64,000 bases of DNA from Paenibacillus sp. FSL H8-0079 (GCF_037991315.1 NZ_CP150300.1:6200001-6264000); one strand, 5' to 3'. Numbered from the stretch's first letter, positions 1 through 9,807 are shown. Notes: a model not told the origin generated them from the letters alone. A program made the numbers and translations.

Positions 1-668
1 GGTGTACCACTCTGTTGAATCACACCGCCATTCAGGACAAATATCTCGTCCGACATCGCCAAGGCCTCTTCCTGATCATGCGTAACAAAGATAAACGTGA
101 TGCCCAGTCGCTGTTGCAGCTCCCGCAGCTCATACTGCATTTCGGTCCGCAGCTTCAGATCGAGTGCCGAGAGCGGCTCGTCCAGCAGCAGAATTTCAGG
201 CTCGTTCACAATGGCTCGTGCAATCGCAACACGTTGTCGTTGTCCGCCGGACATTTCGCCGATTTCACGGTTTTCATAACCGGATAGATTGACGAATTTG
301 AGGGCTTCCAACACTTTGCTGCGAATTTCAGCCGTTTTCATCTTTTTGATCCGCAAACCAAAAGCCACGTTCTCAAATACATTCAAATGTGGAAATAACG
401 CGTAATCCTGAAATACGGTATTCACCTGCCGCTGGTGGGCAGGCACCCGGTTGATAAGCGCACCGTTAAAATAAATACTGCCCTGTGTCGGCTCCGCAAA
501 GCCGGCAATCAGCCGCAATATCGTTGTTTTCCCGCAGCCCGATGGGCCAAGAAGCGTATAAAATTTACCCCGCTCAATCTCAAAGCTGACCGCCTTCAAT
601 ACGGCTTCATCCTGATCGTATTGCTGAGTCACCGCTTCGAAGCGGATAATCGGTTGTTGTTCTGACAT
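1..668 (-). CDS. potA: PotA-type ABC transporter ATP-binding protein (partial, C-terminus cut by window edge)
   Basis: Translating the minus strand from the ATG at 666-668 gives an uninterrupted frame to base 1 (about 222 residues; the family is usually about 350-370). The protein has Walker [10 protein letters not shown], the Q-loop in [10 protein letters not shown], the signature MSGGQRQRV, Walker [13 protein letters not shown] and the switch histidine in VTHDQEEA. This order, and the AALD-type D-loop, match spermidine/putrescine or iron-type importers that energise a PotBC permease pair. The regulatory C-terminal TOBE domain and any potBCD partners would lie left of the window. The RBS is an AAGGGGG about 12 nt upstream of the ATG. 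An inverted repeat AGGTTT-n8-AAACCT at 694-713 lies just upstream and could be an operator. Polyamine specificity is inferred from family resemblance only. Confidence 0.85.
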   Translation of the reverse strand, partial: MSEQQPIIRFEAVTQQYDQDEAVLKAVSFEIERGKFYTLLGPSGCGKTTILRLIAGFAEPTQGSIYFNGALINRVPAHQRQVNTVFQDYALFPHLNVFENVAFGLRIKKMKTAEIRSKVLEALKFVNLSGYENREIGEMSGGQRQRVAIARAIVNEPEILLLDEPLSALDLKLRTEMQYELRELQQRLGITFIFVTHDQEEALAMSDEIFVLNGGVIQQSGT

Positions 669-810
669 GCTTCACATCGCCCCCTTATACTTGAGGTTTA
701 CCTTAAGAAACCTTATCCATTATACACGACTTTAATTCAGCCATGATTCGAATAAGGTTAATGTAACTCATTTTTTTGCGTTTTGAAAGACATTCAGGTA
801 AAATGCGCAA

Positions 811-851
811 TCAAGAAAAACCACCGGCAATAGGTAGGAACCTTCCGGTGG
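811..851 (-). terminator. Rho-independent terminator of the SLH/cohesin gene
   Basis: Stem CCACCGG (821-827) pairs with CCGGTGG (845-851). On the minus strand the stem is followed by TTTTTCTTGA. It lies about 90 bp past the stop of the cohesin-SLH gene and before potA, which suggests that potA is transcribed separately. Confidence 0.8.
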
Positions 852-941
852 CTTCATTAACTCAAGCTACGTATACACTTATTATAGTACAAACAGACGA
901 ATGAAAACGTCAACTCAAACCTTTACTTCAGAAACAGAATA

Positions 942-3539
942 TTACTCGATCAGACCTGATTTTTGCAAAAGCCTTTGGATAATCGTTGCTGCTTCAGCGC
1001 GAGTCATGTTCGCCTTGGGTGACAGTGCTGCTTCGCTTCTGCCAGAAATTACACCAGCTTTCACGCTTTCTGCAGTACCCGCTTGCGCCCATGGAGATAC
1101 TTGAGATGCATCCCTGAATGAAGATAGCACTTCTGCCGAAGATACTACCGATGGATTAGTGTGCAGACCGGTAAGAATCATCGCTTTAGTAAGGATCACC
1201 ATGGCCTGTTCACGCGTAATCTTGTCAGTCGGCTGGAACGTACCATCCTGATAACCATCAATTAGCTGGTACACATAGGCCGTGTTGATCGCTGAATGAT
1301 GCCAGTCCGAACCATTAACATCAGTAAACGGCACTGTTCCTTCCTCTTTCGCCTGTACAAGCCCCAGGCCACGTACGAGGATTGCCGCGAACTCGGCTCG
1401 GGTAACTTCCTGATCCGGGCTAAAGTTTGCGCCGCCTAACCCTTCGATAATTAACCGTGATCCCATGTCATTCACCGCCGCTTTGGACCAGTGTGTCGTG
1501 ACATCGCCAAATTCAACCGGGTTCCATACGACAGCATACATGCTATTGGTTAAGCTATTGATTTGCGCATAATATTGCCCATCAATATTCATCACTTTAG
1601 TAGGTACATGTCGAACCCTTCCGTCCGGATCAATCACAACGCCTGTTGTAAGCTTGGTTCGATCTACCCCTTCCGGGATGGAGAGATTACGTTGTACATA
1701 GGCATTAAATTTTGATAAGACCTCCGCGTTGTCCCCATAAACTACTCGGATTGTAAAATTCAGTGGCGGAACCACCATCGATAGTTTGGCTGTTGCCAAT
1801 GCGTTCTCCACCATCTTCAATTGATCTTTTTTCGGAACGGCAATCTCGATCTGAACCTTGACATCTTCCAGATGAACTGAAGATCCTGCCTGATTTAAAG
1901 TGGAATTAATTCGGATTTCTTTTGCAGGAATTCTGTAGATTGCCTGTCCCGTCCTAATCTCCACAATAGCATCCTTGCTAACCATACTCTTCACCATTTG
2001 ACCATTCAATTCACCGATCACTACCTCCGATGTGCCACTGATCGGAATCGTGATGACAGCGCCTTGACCTTCTGTTGCCAGCCTAGCCTCCAATTTCTGC
2101 TGATCTACAATTAGAGTGGTAATCTTCTGGTTATCACGCTCAATCGTTGTGATTATACCCGCTCGCTCAGCCTTACCATTGATCAGAATATCGGCTCCGC
2201 TCCCTGCCGCCGTTGTTGTAACTATAGCTGATGGTGGCGTTGGTGAAGAAGAGCCACTGCCGCTACCACTGTTACCGCCACCATTTCCGGTACCCCCTCC
2301 GCTACTGCCGGATGATATCGGTGTGACCATCACCTTATTCGAGTCTTCACTCAAGCCTACCCTGTTACCCGCTTTGACCTTAAAGTAGTAGGTAGTTCCG
2401 TTAGTAAGGCCGTTCACGCTGTATGTCCCGTCAAATACCTTCGCCACTGCATCTTCGTTGATGAAATTCGAGTCCATCGATTGGTAGACGTTATAGTATG
2501 TAGCTCCTGTTACTGTATTCCAATTCAGATCCACCTTGCTGTCTCCACCCGATGCAATCAGGTTTTGTGGAATGCCAGGAAGACTCGGCCCCTGCAACGT
2601 TATTTTCCCAGGCACCAACGTTTTAATCATTTCAATACCATCTACTGTAGTCACAGAGAAATACAGCACGTCTTCGGTCTGAACGGTCAATGCCTTGTCT
2701 TCTATGGTTGCCTCTTCCCTAATCTTGAAGGTGATCGTGAACAGCTTGTCTCCACTCTGAATTGGTGTGTCACCACCATCACTATCTGCCCAGGCCACCT
2801 TCAGCCAACCTGCCGTGTTATTATAATTTGAATCAACATAGTCACCCGCTTCTTCCGTAATATGCTGCACTTCCAGTGCAGCAGCATCGTAATCGATCCG
2901 CAGACTGTAACTGCCGATTCCGGTTGTTGTACCGGACACGGTTACCGGAACTTCTACCGTTTCACCTTCAGAGCCACTTGTCGAGCCAATATTGATCTGT
3001 GCTGTAGGCTGCGGGGCAATAACCGTAATTTTCCCGGCGATACCGGAAGAACCATCGGCTTGGATTCCCCCTTCATACAGATCATGCTTCACCACAGTGA
3101 TCTCCAAGTCTCCAGAACTGACATCATCCTTGATTTTGAAATGAAGCGTTGCTACGAGTTCTTTTGTAAATAAAGCGTTCGTTGAAAGTTCCGCAGACAA
3201 TTCTATTATTCCGGGAGTCGATGTGATGATCTCATACGTTTCATTCGAGGCTACTCCAATCTCATCCGTGACTTCACTGCCTGAAACCAATTCCAACATA
3301 TTTTCATCATATCCAAGCGCAATATCGAACTTCTCAATCATATCTTCCGGCGTTACATATATCCCTATACTGACTTCTTCCCCCGGTAAGCCCGAAGCAG
3401 TACCCACCTCAACCACATTAGTTACTGCCGGTGCAGCCTCTACTGTCATACTCATGGACAGCAGCATGCTCGCCACCAGCAATATTGACACCAACCTTCT
3501 AGTGAGATTCGCTTGTTTGGTGAAAAAATATGTATACAT
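942..3539 (-). CDS. Secreted cohesin-Fn3-SLH surface anchor protein
   Basis: 865 residues. Residues 1-35 form a signal peptide (charged start, hydrophobic core, VEAAPA cleavage region). Two cohesin-like beta-sandwich modules follow at about 43-174 and 181-315; each begins with a G-x-x-G-E-x-V-x-(I/V)-(G/P)-(I/V) strand and ends in GKIT. A fibronectin type III domain lies at about 321-408, a Gly/Ser linker at about 409-433, an unrecognised region at about 436-655 and three SLH motifs at the C-terminus (for example TRAEFAAILVRGLGL, TREQAMVILTKAM, TRAEAATIIQRLL). SLH domains bind pyruvylated wall polymers, so the protein should be wall-bound with cohesins exposed. Its RBS lies in the last codons of the upstream dockerin gene (4-bp gap), so the two are probably translationally coupled. 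The cohesin call comes from sequence pattern only; related hydrophobic-beta-sandwich modules are the alternative. Confidence 0.82.
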   Translation of the reverse strand: MYTYFFTKQANLTRRLVSILLVASMLLSMSMTVEAAPAVTNVVEVGTASGLPGEEVSIGIYVTPEDMIEKFDIALGYDENMLELVSGSEVTDEIGVASNETYEIITSTPGIIELSAELSTNALFTKELVATLHFKIKDDVSSGDLEITVVKHDLYEGGIQADGSSGIAGKITVIAPQPTAQINIGSTSGSEGETVEVPVTVSGTTTGIGSYSLRIDYDAAALEVQHITEEAGDYVDSNYNNTAGWLKVAWADSDGGDTPIQSGDKLFTITFKIREEATIEDKALTVQTEDVLYFSVTTVDGIEMIKTLVPGKITLQGPSLPGIPQNLIASGGDSKVDLNWNTVTGATYYNVYQSMDSNFINEDAVAKVFDGTYSVNGLTNGTTYYFKVKAGNRVGLSEDSNKVMVTPISSGSSGGGTGNGGGNSGSGSGSSSPTPPSAIVTTTAAGSGADILINGKAERAGIITTIERDNQKITTLIVDQQKLEARLATEGQGAVITIPISGTSEVVIGELNGQMVKSMVSKDAIVEIRTGQAIYRIPAKEIRINSTLNQAGSSVHLEDVKVQIEIAVPKKDQLKMVENALATAKLSMVVPPLNFTIRVVYGDNAEVLSKFNAYVQRNLSIPEGVDRTKLTTGVVIDPDGRVRHVPTKVMNIDGQYYAQINSLTNSMYAVVWNPVEFGDVTTHWSKAAVNDMGSRLIIEGLGGANFSPDQEVTRAEFAAILVRGLGLVQAKEEGTVPFTDVNGSDWHHSAINTAYVYQLIDGYQDGTFQPTDKITREQAMVILTKAMILTGLHTNPSVVSSAEVLSSFRDASQVSPWAQAGTAESVKAGVISGRSEAALSPKANMTRAEAATIIQRLLQKSGLIE

Positions 3540-3543
3540 CTGC

Positions 3544-5352
3544 TCACCCCTTCCCTGTATATGCTTGCAGAATCATCTGTACATCCAATTCATCCAATAC
3601 TCCATCACCATTCATGTCCAGTGCATCCTGCTGTTCCGGGGTCAATGTGATCTTGCCCTTGAGGTATCTGGTCAGTAGCAACGCATCCGCAGCAGTAACC
3701 CGACCATCACCATCAGCATCTCCCTTTATAATCTCTGGTGCATAGAACGCTGTATACATAATCGATGTATTTATGATTGTAAGTGAGAGTTCCTCACTAC
3801 TAAGCTTGGTTGTCCCGCCATCGCTGCTCCAGCCCGTGAACCTGTATCCAGTGTGGGGTGTTACTGCCGGCACTGCTGACGGGGAACCGCCGTTAGAGAC
3901 TGTCTCTTGAGCCATCCCGCTGAGCATTCCGTGCTCTCCCGGCAGATAGCTCACCGTTACGCTGGGCGTTGTCCACTTGGCATACAATTTGACACTTGCA
4001 TTCCTGATCGTAAACGTGTCTCCCGGCAGATAATTCGTTCCGTTGCCATCTGCGGAAGTATTCCAGCCAGCAAAGACATAACCTAACTTCTCCAGGTTGC
4101 CTGTATTGCCGGATACCGTCACGCTCGCCTGGTTATCATACACATTGCTGTCAATTGGCACACTGCCCACGGATGCACCACTGCTGTCGTAGGTCACCGT
4201 ACTGGCCTCTGCAAACCTCATCATGGTGAGTCCTTGACCATGTAAGCTATCTTTATAAGCAACGAAAGGCACACCATCATCTATGGCCAGCATCGTATTA
4301 TTGACCAATCCAGCGGAGAAACCTGCATTACCCACCCGTTCCCATTCGCCATCATCCGGACTGTATTTCATCACCGTAGCTTTTGCGGAATTGACATTAT
4401 CTCGAAAAGAAATAAAAGGCGTACCGTCTTCACTAAAAGCTAAACTTGTAAAAGAGACTGCTCCAGCAGAGAAACCTTCATTCCCTACAGGCATCCAGCC
4501 ACCCGGCTCGTTATAAGTAATAACCGTCGCCCGATTGCCCTTGGTATTATCAGTTATAGCGAGGTATGGCTTACCATTATAAATCGCATACGAAAGGGGG
4601 TTGTTTACATTGGAATTGAACTCGCCACTGCCTAACTTAATCCATCCATTCGATTCCGAATATTTCATAATAACGGTTTGAGTTCCGTTATAGTTATATT
4701 GATAGATAAACATAGGAATTCCGTCATTCACTTCCATATACATATCTGAAGGCACGTCTTCCAGATAGATTTTGTCTCCAAACGGCTCCCAGTTGCCGGT
4801 AGTTTGATTAAGCTTCATAACAAACAACTGTTTATTATTGGTATAAGCCATATAAGGCACGTCATTTTGGTCTAATGCCACCGCAGGAGAGGCACCCGAT
4901 GAGAAGAAGGCGTCGTTCGGATTGCCAACAGGCGTCCACCCACTCCCCTCGCTATACTTCAACACCGTTGCTCTGGAATTATGTGATCTATCCGAGTAGG
5001 TGATGTAAGGAACCCCATTATGAATGGTAATCGGGGTAGTATAGAATGTTTGTTCGTTAATACCTGTATTATCGAGCTTCTTCCAGCCATCCGTGCTTGT
5101 ATACCTCATGACATTTAAACTGCCGTTTACGCCTTGAAAAGTCACATAGGGAATGCCATCTTCCATCGCCATCTTGGGATAACTTATATATTCGTTATAG
5201 AACCCTTCGTCGCCCACCGGCTTCCAGATCCCTGAAGCGGCATAAGCGCGATCCGCCTCCCGTGTCTGGAATGCAGATACAGAGCCGATGATTAATACCA
5301 AAGCCAATATAATGCCTACTGTTTTTCTTGCGCTCAGGATACTCATGTTCAT
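3544..5352 (-). CDS. Secreted beta-propeller-like protein with InlB-type repeats and C-terminal dockerin
   Basis: 602 residues with a signal peptide (about 1-38, ending YAAS). Residues about 41-375 hold seven repeats of about 48 residues, each opening with a W-x-(P/K)-(V/L)-G-like motif (GIWKPVG, DGWKKLD, SGWTPVG, GNWEPFG, NGWIKLG, GGWMPVG, GEWERVG), consistent with a seven-bladed propeller. Two InlB/Listeria-Bacteroides-type repeats follow, with GYVFAGWNT and GYRFTGWSS. The last about 60 residues are a type I dockerin with two calcium loops, DADGDGRVTAAD and DMNGDGVLDELD. The dockerin's obvious candidate partner is the cohesin protein encoded immediately downstream. The start ATG has AAGGGAAGG upstream; an internal ATG two codons later is possible. 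No catalytic residues were recognised, so the propeller may bind a ligand rather than hydrolyse. Confidence 0.82.
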   Translation of the reverse strand: MNMSILSARKTVGIILALVLIIGSVSAFQTREADRAYAASGIWKPVGDEGFYNEYISYPKMAMEDGIPYVTFQGVNGSLNVMRYTSTDGWKKLDNTGINEQTFYTTPITIHNGVPYITYSDRSHNSRATVLKYSEGSGWTPVGNPNDAFFSSGASPAVALDQNDVPYMAYTNNKQLFVMKLNQTTGNWEPFGDKIYLEDVPSDMYMEVNDGIPMFIYQYNYNGTQTVIMKYSESNGWIKLGSGEFNSNVNNPLSYAIYNGKPYLAITDNTKGNRATVITYNEPGGWMPVGNEGFSAGAVSFTSLAFSEDGTPFISFRDNVNSAKATVMKYSPDDGEWERVGNAGFSAGLVNNTMLAIDDGVPFVAYKDSLHGQGLTMMRFAEASTVTYDSSGASVGSVPIDSNVYDNQASVTVSGNTGNLEKLGYVFAGWNTSADGNGTNYLPGDTFTIRNASVKLYAKWTTPSVTVSYLPGEHGMLSGMAQETVSNGGSPSAVPAVTPHTGYRFTGWSSDGGTTKLSSEELSLTIINTSIMYTAFYAPEIIKGDADGDGRVTAADALLLTRYLKGKITLTPEQQDALDMNGDGVLDELDVQMILQAYTGKG

Positions 5353-5521
5353 TTGTCTCTTCCTTCCCTTTTGCAGATTTGTAGTATCAATAAGTCATAC
5401 CGTGTTTTCCAGGTATGCTTCATTAGTCACCTCATATCCGCTGATTCTTTTGTCCCATTGCTTAATGCCCAGTATAAAAAATGTCACCTTAAAAAAACCT
5501 TAAAAACCACAACATTTCGAC

Positions 5522-5549
5522 AAAAAAGGCCTCATCTATTGATGAGACC
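5522..5549 (-). terminator. Rho-independent terminator of the kinase gene
   Basis: Stem GGCCTCATC (5528-5536) pairs with GATGAGACC (5541-5549) around a 4-nt loop. On the minus strand it is followed by TTTTTT. It separates the two-component genes from the dockerin-cohesin pair, so the latter should have its own promoter in about 5353-5520, where none was identified with confidence. Confidence 0.88.
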
Positions 5550-5602
5550 CTGTTGGGTTCAATATTCTGCATGAAATTCAAGAGCTCTCGGTGATGAACC
5601 AG

Positions 5603-8600
5603 CTAGAGCAAGGCAGTAGGGATGCGCACAGTAACCTTCGTTCCTTCTCCCAGCTCGCTCTCCAGTTCTAGAGAAATGCCGTATTCATGCATCAATCTTT
5701 TGTTAATATTCAGCAAGCCTACTCCTTGAGGCTCATGGATCTCAGCTCGATGCAGCAGCGACTTCAACCGTTCCGGTTCGATTCCAACGCCATTATCGAC
5801 TACAATAAATCTCCAATCCCCCGCCGACACCTCTGCAATCAAAGTAACCGTTCCTCCCTCGGGCCGTCCTCCGATGCCATGCCGTATTGCATTTTCGACC
5901 AACGGCTGCAACAGCAGCGGCAAGATACGCAAATCATGAGCACCATCTGCAATATCCGCTTCAAAGCGGATGCGATCCTTAAAACGCGCCTGCTCAATGG
6001 CAACATAGGTACGGATTAATTCAAACTCCTCTGTAAAAACAACCCGCTCATCCGCATTACTGAATCGGAAGCTACCGCGCAAGTAATCCGCCAGATCCAC
6101 AATCATGCTCCGTGCGCGTTCGATATCCGTATAACTTGATGCCACGATACTATTTAACACGTTGAACAAAAAGTGGGGCTTGATTTGTGATTGCAGAAAG
6201 GCTACTTCCAGATGGATCGCACGTCCGAGCGATTCTTTCATCGCCAGCAGGCTCCCGATTCTCGCCTTAAGTTCCTCCACATCAAACGGCTTCGGTAAAT
6301 AATCATTCGCTCCTGCCTGAAAAGCGGCCACCTTATCCTGCGGTTGAATGGCCGCCGTCACCATAAGAACGGGTAGTTCCAGTGGCGAGTATCGTTCTCG
6401 AATGCGCTGGCATACCTCATAACCCGACATGCCCGGCATCATCAAGTCGAGAATAACCAGATCGATTTTACCGGATTGTTGCATCTGCTCCAATGCCTCA
6501 TGTCCATTTTTGACTGCGATCACACGATAATTGAGCACTTGTAGAGCATCAATCAGCACCTTCAGATTCTCATACTGGTCATCAGCAATCAAAACCGTAT
6601 GCTTCCCGGAATAATTTGAATAATATGGTGTATCGAAGGAATATCCTTTGGACTTGGGTACCACCTCAGTGCTGGCAAGCATTGATTTCGCAGCACTATT
6701 ATGATCTGCGATGGGCATCGTGATTGTGAAGATAGAACCAACCCCAGGCGTAGAAGAAACCTTAAGTGTGCCGTGCTGTAGCTCAATCAGTTGCTTGGCA
6801 ATGGGTAGCCCTAATCCAAAACCGCTTTGCTGACTCTCGCCGGGGGACTTGAACGGTTGGAAGATCAGCTCAATATCTTGCGGTTCGATGCCTCTGCCTG
6901 AATCCTGCACTGCAATTTCAAGCTTGCCTCCACTCTCTTTACCTGTTATTACAACACTTCCGTTCTCGGCATTCTTAATCGCATTATCCAGCAAATTGCC
7001 CATTACCTGACTTAGACGATTCTCATCGGCCAATGCAGAAGGCAGATTAGCAGGAATCAGGTTGACCAGTTGAATCTTGCGCTCAGCGGCAAGGTAGGAG
7101 TAAAAACGCACCTGCATCTCCACAACCGAACGAATATCAATGGGTGCTGGAACCATTCTGAGTTCGCCCTGTCTCAGCTTGGACAAGTCCAAAATGTCGT
7201 ACACCAGCTGTGATAATCTTTTCGTCATGTCGGTCATCAACTGCAATTTTTCCCGCTGCTCAACCGTAGGAGGGTATGTAGCATCATTAAGCATAGAGCG
7301 TGAAATATTCATAACCACATGAAGTGGTGTCTTGAATTCATGTGAAGTTCGGGCAAGAAAGTCATCCTTAACGCGATCCACTTCCAGCAATTGCTCTGAT
7401 AACACCTCTATTTTATGAAAAGCATTGGAGAAGCGAAGCGACATTAGCAGAGCTAGCATTAGGAGTACTAAAAAGGGTTCAATCGGCGCAAGCTCATAAA
7501 CCGGTACGCCAAAGTAGAAATTCATATTCTGTTTCAATATCAGAACATTCAGAGCCATAGCTGCTAAGGCCAAATATCCACTGCCAGCAACTCGCTCAAG
7601 AGCAGCCAGCACGAATACGTATGTTGCATACAGCAAGGAAAAGGTGACATAGAACGTCGTAAACTGTCGGAATGCACCAAAAGTTAACAAAGGTCCAAAC
7701 AAACTGTGAAGCACGATGAGCAGTCCGCCTACCATCAATCCTCCTTGAAGGATCCGTTTGAAAACATAGGGACGGAAAGCTGTATACAGGTAGAGGTAAA
7801 ATCCAAAGGCGCCCCCCACGGCAGATACGATCTGAATACGAAAATATAACCAGAATGGCAATGGGCCAACGATCTGGAACAATACTCTTTCACCGCCGAC
7901 GCTTGTAAACAAGGCAATCAGCGCACACACGATTCCAAATACGAGAAGAGAACGATCATGTCGTCTCTGAGAGTATAAACCGATAAAATACAAACCCATA
8001 ATCAAAAAGGCGGTTACCGTAATCCAATCATGAGCCAAAGCTTTGTCACGAAGCCCGGATATTTGATCAGCTTCACCTAATACAATGGGTTCAATAATCC
8101 CGCTACTGGCGAAGAATTCATGATTAGCTACCTGAAGTAATATTTCATTAACACCCGGTTTCAGCATGAAATAGCTTACATTGGGTTTATTGAGGGCTGA
8201 GTACTCCCCTTTTTCACCCGGATTCCCACTAGAACTGACCAATTGTCCATTCATGTACAATTTATTGGATACGACAATGGATGCCGTTTTGATCCCATAT
8301 ATCCTACTCGCGTACCTGTCGTTAATTTCCAGCTGCAAGCGATAAGTTGCCATGCCATTCATTGGCATCAGTCCAGACCACGAACCTGGTACCATAATCC
8401 GGGAAGGCTTCAGTGCATCTTCCATGAGAAAGGAGGAAAAATCACGATGGGTTAACAGCCTGTCCGGATATATCTCCCATTCCCCATTCAAGGGAATCAT
8501 GCCATCTTCTGCGAATGTCCAAGACGTTAAATCCATGACACCATTTACGGCGGTGAGAGCTTCTTTCTTATTCATTGAGAAGTATGTAAGTAAAATGCTG

Positions 8601-8656
8601 TACGTGGCGACCAATAATAAAATAGTGATCAGAGCCGCGGCAATTTTTTTTCTCAT
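5603..8656 (-). CDS. Hybrid sensor histidine kinase with 7TMR-DISM input, HisKA, REC and LytS-type kinase modules
   Basis: 1017 residues. TM1 is at about 7-26. An extracellular 7TMR-DISM sensor domain (jelly-roll type, LNGEWEIYPD, GSWSG) spans about 40-195, and seven membrane segments span about 208-410. A HisKA domain has phospho-His H439 in SHEFKTPLH. The first HATPase spans about 535-650 (NLLDNAIKNA, DSGRGI, GFGLGLPIAK). A receiver at about 686-800 has D737 (ILDLMMPGMSG) and K789. A second, LytS-type kinase module has H828 in QIKPHFLFNVLNS, and a second HATPase has LLLQPLVENAIRHGIGG (about 913-930) and a final GVGLLNI glycine box. Its ATG overlaps the stop of the response regulator gene by 4 bp (8653-8656), so the pair is coupled. 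DISM domains are thought to sense carbohydrates or other small ligands; the ligand here is unknown. Confidence 0.93.
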   Translation of the reverse strand: MRKKIAAALITILLLVATYSILLTYFSMNKKEALTAVNGVMDLTSWTFAEDGMIPLNGEWEIYPDRLLTHRDFSSFLMEDALKPSRIMVPGSWSGLMPMNGMATYRLQLEINDRYASRIYGIKTASIVVSNKLYMNGQLVSSSGNPGEKGEYSALNKPNVSYFMLKPGVNEILLQVANHEFFASSGIIEPIVLGEADQISGLRDKALAHDWITVTAFLIMGLYFIGLYSQRRHDRSLLVFGIVCALIALFTSVGGERVLFQIVGPLPFWLYFRIQIVSAVGGAFGFYLYLYTAFRPYVFKRILQGGLMVGGLLIVLHSLFGPLLTFGAFRQFTTFYVTFSLLYATYVFVLAALERVAGSGYLALAAMALNVLILKQNMNFYFGVPVYELAPIEPFLVLLMLALLMSLRFSNAFHKIEVLSEQLLEVDRVKDDFLARTSHEFKTPLHVVMNISRSMLNDATYPPTVEQREKLQLMTDMTKRLSQLVYDILDLSKLRQGELRMVPAPIDIRSVVEMQVRFYSYLAAERKIQLVNLIPANLPSALADENRLSQVMGNLLDNAIKNAENGSVVITGKESGGKLEIAVQDSGRGIEPQDIELIFQPFKSPGESQQSGFGLGLPIAKQLIELQHGTLKVSSTPGVGSIFTITMPIADHNSAAKSMLASTEVVPKSKGYSFDTPYYSNYSGKHTVLIADDQYENLKVLIDALQVLNYRVIAVKNGHEALEQMQQSGKIDLVILDLMMPGMSGYEVCQRIRERYSPLELPVLMVTAAIQPQDKVAAFQAGANDYLPKPFDVEELKARIGSLLAMKESLGRAIHLEVAFLQSQIKPHFLFNVLNSIVASSYTDIERARSMIVDLADYLRGSFRFSNADERVVFTEEFELIRTYVAIEQARFKDRIRFEADIADGAHDLRILPLLLQPLVENAIRHGIGGRPEGGTVTLIAEVSAGDWRFIVVDNGVGIEPERLKSLLHRAEIHEPQGVGLLNINKRLMHEYGISLELESELGEGTKVTVRIPTALL

Positions 8657-9807
8657 GAACCCTGCCTCAACGCATTGACTTTAGTTTGTCTAATCAATTG
8701 CAGTGTCTCTTCTTCCAGTTCAGTTCCTAACTGCGAACATACCGCGTCTTCCAGCTGTAAGCACACACGGTTGGCTTCATTTCGATTCCCCATTTCCAGA
8801 TGCATTCTGATTAACTCACGCCCGTCCTGTTCCGAATCAGGAGTAATGGTCAGAATGCGTTCCAGACTATTTACGGCTAGAGCTATCTGACCCTGGAAGC
8901 GAAAATGTACATGCCATTTACGAAGTGCACGAACATAAGCAGACTGAATCTCCATTCGTCTCGCCTCAGCCCATCTGAAATCACAAGCTTCCATGTATTC
9001 CCCTTTGTAAATCAGGTTTATGCTGTCATATAAGGTAGTATCCCATTCCTTTTCCAACCTTGTGTCATAAGGATACTGGCTTAACATTTGTTCGAATCCC
9101 TTCGCATCAATCTGCACCGCCTCGCAATCTGCCACAAAACCTTGATTGGCTTTATGAATGCGTATTGGAATATTGTGCTCAGCAAGACTTCTTCTTAAAT
9201 AGGAAAGACAGGTGTATACATACGTCTTTGCCTTTTTTAGATCATAGCCTGGCCAAATGGCTTCCAGAATGGCAGAAGTACTAGAGGATTTTCCTGCATT
9301 ATGGATCAAATATGCGCAAAGTTCCTTTTCCTTTTTGGTTTTCCAAGGCAGAACCTTTTTCTCGTGACCCGGAAGTTGGATATGGAATCCTCCAAGGCAC
9401 TGGATCAGTGGAGAATCTTCGTGGCTTTCAGGCGCGGCAGGGCTGGATAGAGAATGTCTTATACGCCCCACCGCATTATGTAATCGTTCAAGGGTGAACG
9501 GCTTAAGAAGATAATCCATCGATTGGACTTCAAACGCTTCAACAGCATACTCCGCATAAGCGGTCGTGAATACGATGGGCATATGCGGGGTCATGCGCCT
9601 GATCTCCCGCGCGACTTCCATTCCATTCATGCCTGGCATCTGTTGATCCAGGAACACCGCATCAACAGGAGTCTGGCTCAGTGTCTTAACTGCTTCAATC
9701 GGATTGATAAACCTTCCAACCACCAATACATTGCCAACTTGTTTGAGTAGAATCTCCAACAAATCGAGTGCGTCTTCTTCATCATCAATAAGCATTACAC
9801 GAATCAT
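8653..9807 (-). CDS. Response regulator, REC + winged helix + BTAD (SARP-like)
   Basis: 384 residues. The receiver (about 1-115) has the acidic pair D8/D9, phospho-acceptor D54 in VFLDQQMPGM, T81/T82 and K102 in LLKPF. Residues about 135-235 look like an OmpR-type winged helix (WKTKKEKELCAYLI, YVYTCLSYLRRSL), and the rest is a bacterial transcriptional activation domain of helical repeats (VRALRKWHVHFRFQGQ, IRMHLEMGNRNEAN). It is probably a DNA-binding activator phosphorylated by the kinase encoded immediately downstream. The RBS AAGGAG lies about 9 nt before the ATG. Likely targets are the dockerin and cohesin genes on the same strand, by proximity only. Confidence 0.9.
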   Translation of the reverse strand: MIRVMLIDDEEDALDLLEILLKQVGNVLVVGRFINPIEAVKTLSQTPVDAVFLDQQMPGMNGMEVAREIRRMTPHMPIVFTTAYAEYAVEAFEVQSMDYLLKPFTLERLHNAVGRIRHSLSSPAAPESHEDSPLIQCLGGFHIQLPGHEKKVLPWKTKKEKELCAYLIHNAGKSSSTSAILEAIWPGYDLKKAKTYVYTCLSYLRRSLAEHNIPIRIHKANQGFVADCEAVQIDAKGFEQMLSQYPYDTRLEKEWDTTLYDSINLIYKGEYMEACDFRWAEARRMEIQSAYVRALRKWHVHFRFQGQIALAVNSLERILTITPDSEQDGRELIRMHLEMGNRNEANRVCLQLEDAVCSQLGTELEEETLQLIRQTKVNALRQGS

